Of a stretch of DNA of 25,873 nucleotides, positions 22,938 to 25,873 are shown piece after piece. The DNA is taken from the NCBI GenBank assembly GCA_964507405.1, contig CAZDPJ010000019.1, positions 1-25,873 of the forward strand, in the 5' to 3' direction. The translations under genes were made by a program, and so were the position numbers. This stretch comes from UMGS75 sp964507405 (GTDB lineage Bacteria > Bacillota_I > Bacilli_A > ML615J-28 > CAG-313). The number at the start of each line of letters is the position of its first letter. Position 1 is the first letter of the stretch. The notes below the pieces were generated by a model. The model was given only the letters and a program-made list of their open reading frames with translations. It was not told the DNA's origin and searched no databases.

Positions 22938-23829
22938 TAAATGCTTCTCCAATGTGTTCAATACTAGGCATTACATATTTATATTTAACACTATGTGTTG
23001 CAACATGACATGCTTTAATGCATGAAGTTTTAAGATCAAATCCATTAAAAAGACATGCTACTAAGACTCCATTAAAAATATCTCCTGCTCCGGTTGTATC
23101 TAACACTCTATCAACTTTTTCAGTTTCAATGATACTAATTTCATCATTATCTTTTAAAAGAGCCCCTCTTTTTCCAAGGGTTATAACTATTCTTTTAATA
23201 TCACTGTTTTTTAGGCTAGTAATAAGTTCATCTAAACAAATATTATTATTTAAATTTAATAAAACACAAGCTTCCTGAAAATTTGGAGTAATAAGCCAAA
23301 CATCAGTAAGGTATTTTTTTAAATAATCTTGTGCAGGTGCAGGATTTAAAATAACTAAAGTATTACCTTTTTTTGAAATACTAATTACTTCTTTTATTAC
23401 TTCTTCTGGTAATTCCCCTTGAATTAAAACATAATGGGAATTTAAAATATCTTCTTCATATTTTTTTACATCATTAAGGTTGAATAACAAATTAACGCCA
23501 TGATAAACTGTTACTTCATTTTCTCCATCTTTGTTAGTTAGAATTGTTGCATAAGCACTATTTCCTTCTTTTTCAATTAAATGAAATGATAAATCTTTAC
23601 TTTTTAAATAGTTTTTAGCATATGAAGCATATTCATCATTTCCAATACAACCAATAAATGTAACTTTATTAGTAAGAGTTCGACATGCTAGAGCTTGATT
23701 AATCCCTTTTCCCCCAATTTCTTTATAAATACTATTTGCAATAATAGTTTCTCCATTTTGGTGAAAATGGTCTACTTCCATAAATACCGATTCACCTAAT
23801 AAACCAAATACAATAATTTTATTTTCCAT
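22930..23829 (-). CDS. PfkB-family sugar kinase, ribokinase-like
   Basis: The 299-aa product has the two PfkB signatures: IGGKGINQALACRT (38-51) with the substrate-binding GGKG, and DTTGAGDIFNG near 240-250 with the catalytic aspartate in GAGD. ILNPAPAQ and TPNFQEA also match ribokinase (NPAPA, TPNxxEA). Ribokinase (rbsK) is the best guess but other sugars or nucleosides are possible. SD AGGTG lies 6 bases before ATG 23829. First gene of the four-gene run to lysA. Confidence 0.88.
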   Translation of the reverse strand: MENKIIVFGLLGESVFMEVDHFHQNGETIIANSIYKEIGGKGINQALACRTLTNKVTFIGCIGNDEYASYAKNYLKSKDLSFHLIEKEGNSAYATILTNKDGENEVTVYHGVNLLFNLNDVKKYEEDILNSHYVLIQGELPEEVIKEVISISKKGNTLVILNPAPAQDYLKKYLTDVWLITPNFQEACVLLNLNNNICLDELITSLKNSDIKRIVITLGKRGALLKDNDEISIIETEKVDRVLDTTGAGDIFNGVLVACLFNGFDLKTSCIKACHVATHSVKYKYVMPSIEHIGEAFNE

Positions 23830-23869
23830 TTTTTCACCTATAAGACTATTTTAATTATTTTCTTAAATA

Positions 23870-23878
23870 ATTATATCA
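23870..23878 (-). promoter_or_regulatory. Extended -10 promoter of the sugar kinase operon
   Basis: TGATATAAT (23878-23870) on the minus strand, 40 bases before the sugar kinase start; weak -35. Confidence 0.6.
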
Positions 23879-23917
23879 CAAATTTTAAACTACATTTTAT
23901 TTTGTGCTTTTATAATT

Positions 23918-23945
23918 AAAAAATGGAGGCTAAGTTAGCCCCCAT
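23918..23945 (-). terminator. Terminator after the SIS-domain gene
   Basis: ATGGGGGCTA (23945-23936), a 3-nt loop and TAGCCTCCAT (23932-23923) form a 10-bp stem with one G-U pair in the minus-strand RNA, followed by six T. It lies 6 bases after the stop codon. Confidence 0.93.
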
Positions 23946-23951
23946 AGTTTA

Positions 23952-25784
23952 CTATTTAATATCTGCGTTAGGGTCGAAGCCTAAACGATGTAAAGTTTCA
24001 ACTACATATGATTCGCGATATTCATCTTCAGGTTTACGATTATAGTAAGAAATGAAGAATTCTTCTACTGCTTGTTCATAAGGAATTTTTGCAAGACTTG
24101 CAATAATTCTTGAAGAACGGTCAATTAATTTCTTATTAGTAGGAAGAACTTGAACCATCCAGTTTCCATAAACTCTACCCATCTTAGCCATTGTACCTGT
24201 ACTTAATGCATTGAATGCAACTTTTACTAGTAAATGATATAAAATATCTGTACAAGTTCTAGGAAGTTCAACTGGAATTCTAATTTCATCTTTCGCAATC
24301 TTTTCAGCTGGAATTTGACCAAATCTAAGTACTACTCCACCACTATATTTAACTAATTCTTTCTTATACCAACTAACGATTTCAGGAGTTGCTGAACCAT
24401 TAACATCGATTAATACAAGATTAGAACAAGGACGAGAATATCTTGAAGGATCATCTTCATTACCAATTACATATTCAAGCACTTCACTACCACTAACCAT
24501 TGGAGGATTATTGATAATATCTTGACTTGCTTTCATTTCAATGTAATCTTCTTTAGTCCATTCTAAGCCTTTAATAGGACGACGGAATACTTGTTGCCAT
24601 GCAACTTCATTAGGATATAGAGGGTCTTTAATGTAAGCCCAAGATACTTCACTTGTGTTATCAGCAAATTTTCTGAATGGAGGAAGTGTGAACGTAGGTT
24701 GACGTTCAGTAGTATCTGTCATAATATCTAGTAAATAATCATGAGTAATATAAGTAACTAAACCTTTTTGATTATATGTATTAACTTCAAATTCTACAGC
24801 TTTTGCTAAACCTTTTAAAGCAGCACCACTTGATAATTGTTTATTTAATGAAACAAATGCATCAGCATATTGTTCAAGTGATAACATTTCACCACCAACA
24901 ACTGCTAATTCTTGTTCAGTTAAGTTTTCTTTTAACCAACGGTTTGCGGCAACTTCTAAAGCAGCACCAGCAGCTAATAATTCAACTGTAGTTACTTGCA
25001 TACGAGTTGAACCAGAAACAGCCATATTACCAACAAATAGAGGAATTTTAACAATATATTTACCATTGTCAATACCTTTAGCTTTATTTGCTTCATATTC
25101 ATCTAAACATTCAAATACAGCACGAGCACGGTCTAAATGTTTTCTTAAGATTTTTTCTGGGTTACAGAATAAATAATAAGTCTTAACACCTAATTCATAA
25201 CCACGAACTGCTGAACCATTAATACTTGCTGAAAGTCCACATTCAGATAGAGCTACTAAAACATCGCCAGGACCCATTTCAGCTTCATCTACTTGTTTTG
25301 CACCAAATGTCATATAATCTTCAAAGTTTTCTACAGAACGAACTAAGGCACGGTCACCACCAGTTGTAAAGCTACTAACAACTTCTGCCATTTCTAAGAA
25401 TTCAAAACGATGAGCAGGAATTTTATTTACTAATCCTTGCCAGAAACTTCTCCATGCACCATCCATTTGAATAGCCATTCTTCCGGATGCACCTACGCTT
25501 GAGAATACTACTTTCTTTCTTTCATCCATACATCTCTTGATATCATCAACAAATGCTTCAAATTCAGGAGTGTTGAATTGTCCACGTGCTACATCAGCGA
25601 TATACTTATCAGCACTTAAAATAGTTTTAACACCTTTAGCAGTATCTTTAGCAATAGTTGCACTTAGATTCTTAGTTAAAGGGTTAGATTGTTCAGTTGG
25701 AATTACACCAAGATGAAATTGTTTTTCATTTTCTAAAAAGTCTTTTGTTGCTTCTTTGTAATTTGTTATAGTTTTGTAAATCAC
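23952..25784 (-). CDS. MurQ/GKRP-like double SIS-domain sugar-phosphate protein
   Basis: From GTG 25784 (9 bases after GGAG) the product is 610-611 aa; an in-frame ATG at 25829 overlaps the promoter and is rejected. Seen: SSVGASGRMA (95-104), TTGGDRALVRSVENFED (140-156), GPGDVLVALSECGLSASING (171-190) and VSGSTRMQVTTVELLAAG (256-273). These match, in order, the motifs of N-acetylmuramic acid 6-phosphate etherase MurQ and the glucokinase regulatory protein, both SIS folds that bind phosphosugars. The length (twice MurQ) and the second half, with a possible second SIS region around 450-560, fit the GKRP-like tandem form. Etherase activity is not certain. Codon use is richer in GC than its neighbours, suggesting high expression. 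It is a single-gene unit with strong promoter and terminator. Confidence 0.75.
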   Translation of the reverse strand: MIYKTITNYKEATKDFLENEKQFHLGVIPTEQSNPLTKNLSATIAKDTAKGVKTILSADKYIADVARGQFNTPEFEAFVDDIKRCMDERKKVVFSSVGASGRMAIQMDGAWRSFWQGLVNKIPAHRFEFLEMAEVVSSFTTGGDRALVRSVENFEDYMTFGAKQVDEAEMGPGDVLVALSECGLSASINGSAVRGYELGVKTYYLFCNPEKILRKHLDRARAVFECLDEYEANKAKGIDNGKYIVKIPLFVGNMAVSGSTRMQVTTVELLAAGAALEVAANRWLKENLTEQELAVVGGEMLSLEQYADAFVSLNKQLSSGAALKGLAKAVEFEVNTYNQKGLVTYITHDYLLDIMTDTTERQPTFTLPPFRKFADNTSEVSWAYIKDPLYPNEVAWQQVFRRPIKGLEWTKEDYIEMKASQDIINNPPMVSGSEVLEYVIGNEDDPSRYSRPCSNLVLIDVNGSATPEIVSWYKKELVKYSGGVVLRFGQIPAEKIAKDEIRIPVELPRTCTDILYHLLVKVAFNALSTGTMAKMGRVYGNWMVQVLPTNKKLIDRSSRIIASLAKIPYEQAVEEFFISYYNRKPEDEYRESYVVETLHRLGFDPNADIK

Positions 25785-25817
25785 AATTATTATCTCCTTT
25801 ATATAAAATACATTAGA

Positions 25818-25846
25818 ATTATAGCACATTCAATAACTTTTTTCAA
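25818..25846 (-). promoter_or_regulatory. Promoter of the SIS-domain gene
   Basis: TTGAAA (25846-25841), 17-base spacer and TATAAT (25823-25818) on the minus strand, with TG one base upstream of the -10 box (extended -10). One of the strongest promoters in the window. Confidence 0.88.
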
Positions 25847-25873
25847 GTTATATATGTTTATTTTTTATTTTTA

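Noticed and set aside
24803..24991. Plus-strand open frame inside the SIS-domain gene
   Set aside because: Low-complexity leucine/glutamine antisense shadow of a well supported gene; no SD.
158..25784. UGA=Trp genetic code for the host
   Set aside because: Long core genes (lon, rnr, clpX, tig) are open with TGG as the only Trp codon, although TGA stops are absent among them.

Overview
This window comes from a very AT-rich, low-GC Gram-positive type of genome. The gene orders secG-rnr-smpB and tig-clpX-lon, the consensus sigma-A promoters with 17-bp spacers, the purine-rich Shine-Dalgarno (SD) sites and the CCA-encoding tRNA genes all point to Bacillota. A small-genome Bacilli or Erysipelotrichia-like gut lineage is my best guess, inferred and not proven. 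Translation uses the standard code: every tryptophan in the long intact genes is TGG. None of the 20 genes right of position 4350 stops with TGA (16 TAA, 4 TAG).

Positions 1 to about 4250 form an accessory region, almost all on the minus strand. It holds a zinc-ribbon plus PD-(D/E)XK-type nuclease and a HipA/CtkA-like protein kinase. Directly upstream of the kinase is a compact unit with its own strong promoter: two 41-nt tandem repeats that fold into hairpins with an identical 12-nt loop but compensating stems, then a Rho-independent terminator ending just before the kinase SD. This is the layout of a type III (RNA antitoxin) toxin-antitoxin locus, but with a kinase instead of a ToxN-type RNase. 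It is the most interesting thing in the window. To its right lie the remains of a small multi-gene cassette (unknown protein, Sel1-repeat protein, 49-aa protein, unknown protein). The genes keep good SDs but are broken by single-base homopolymer losses and stop codons. A short GC-rich patch and a tRNA-Leu close the region.

Positions 4354 to 25873 are housekeeping. A PaaI-type thioesterase sits next to tRNA-Leu, opposite a small membrane protein that seems to start at an AUC codon. Then come secG, rnr, smpB and a TPR protein; the tig-clpX-lon protein quality-control block; a DUF885 lipoprotein; and tRNA-Arg. On the plus strand are a CwlD-like amidase with LysM and a YlbJ-like membrane protein. 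These run convergently into rsmD-coaD. A small protein resembling a catalytically dead HNH domain follows, then an operon rbsK-like, sir2, dut, lysA, and finally a MurQ/GKRP-like double-SIS protein with its own strong promoter and terminator.

Functionally, SmpB and RNase R act in trans-translation and mRNA decay, and trigger factor, ClpX and Lon in folding and proteolysis; SecG belongs to the translocon. The amidase and SIS protein concern cell wall or amino-sugar metabolism, and LysA makes lysine.
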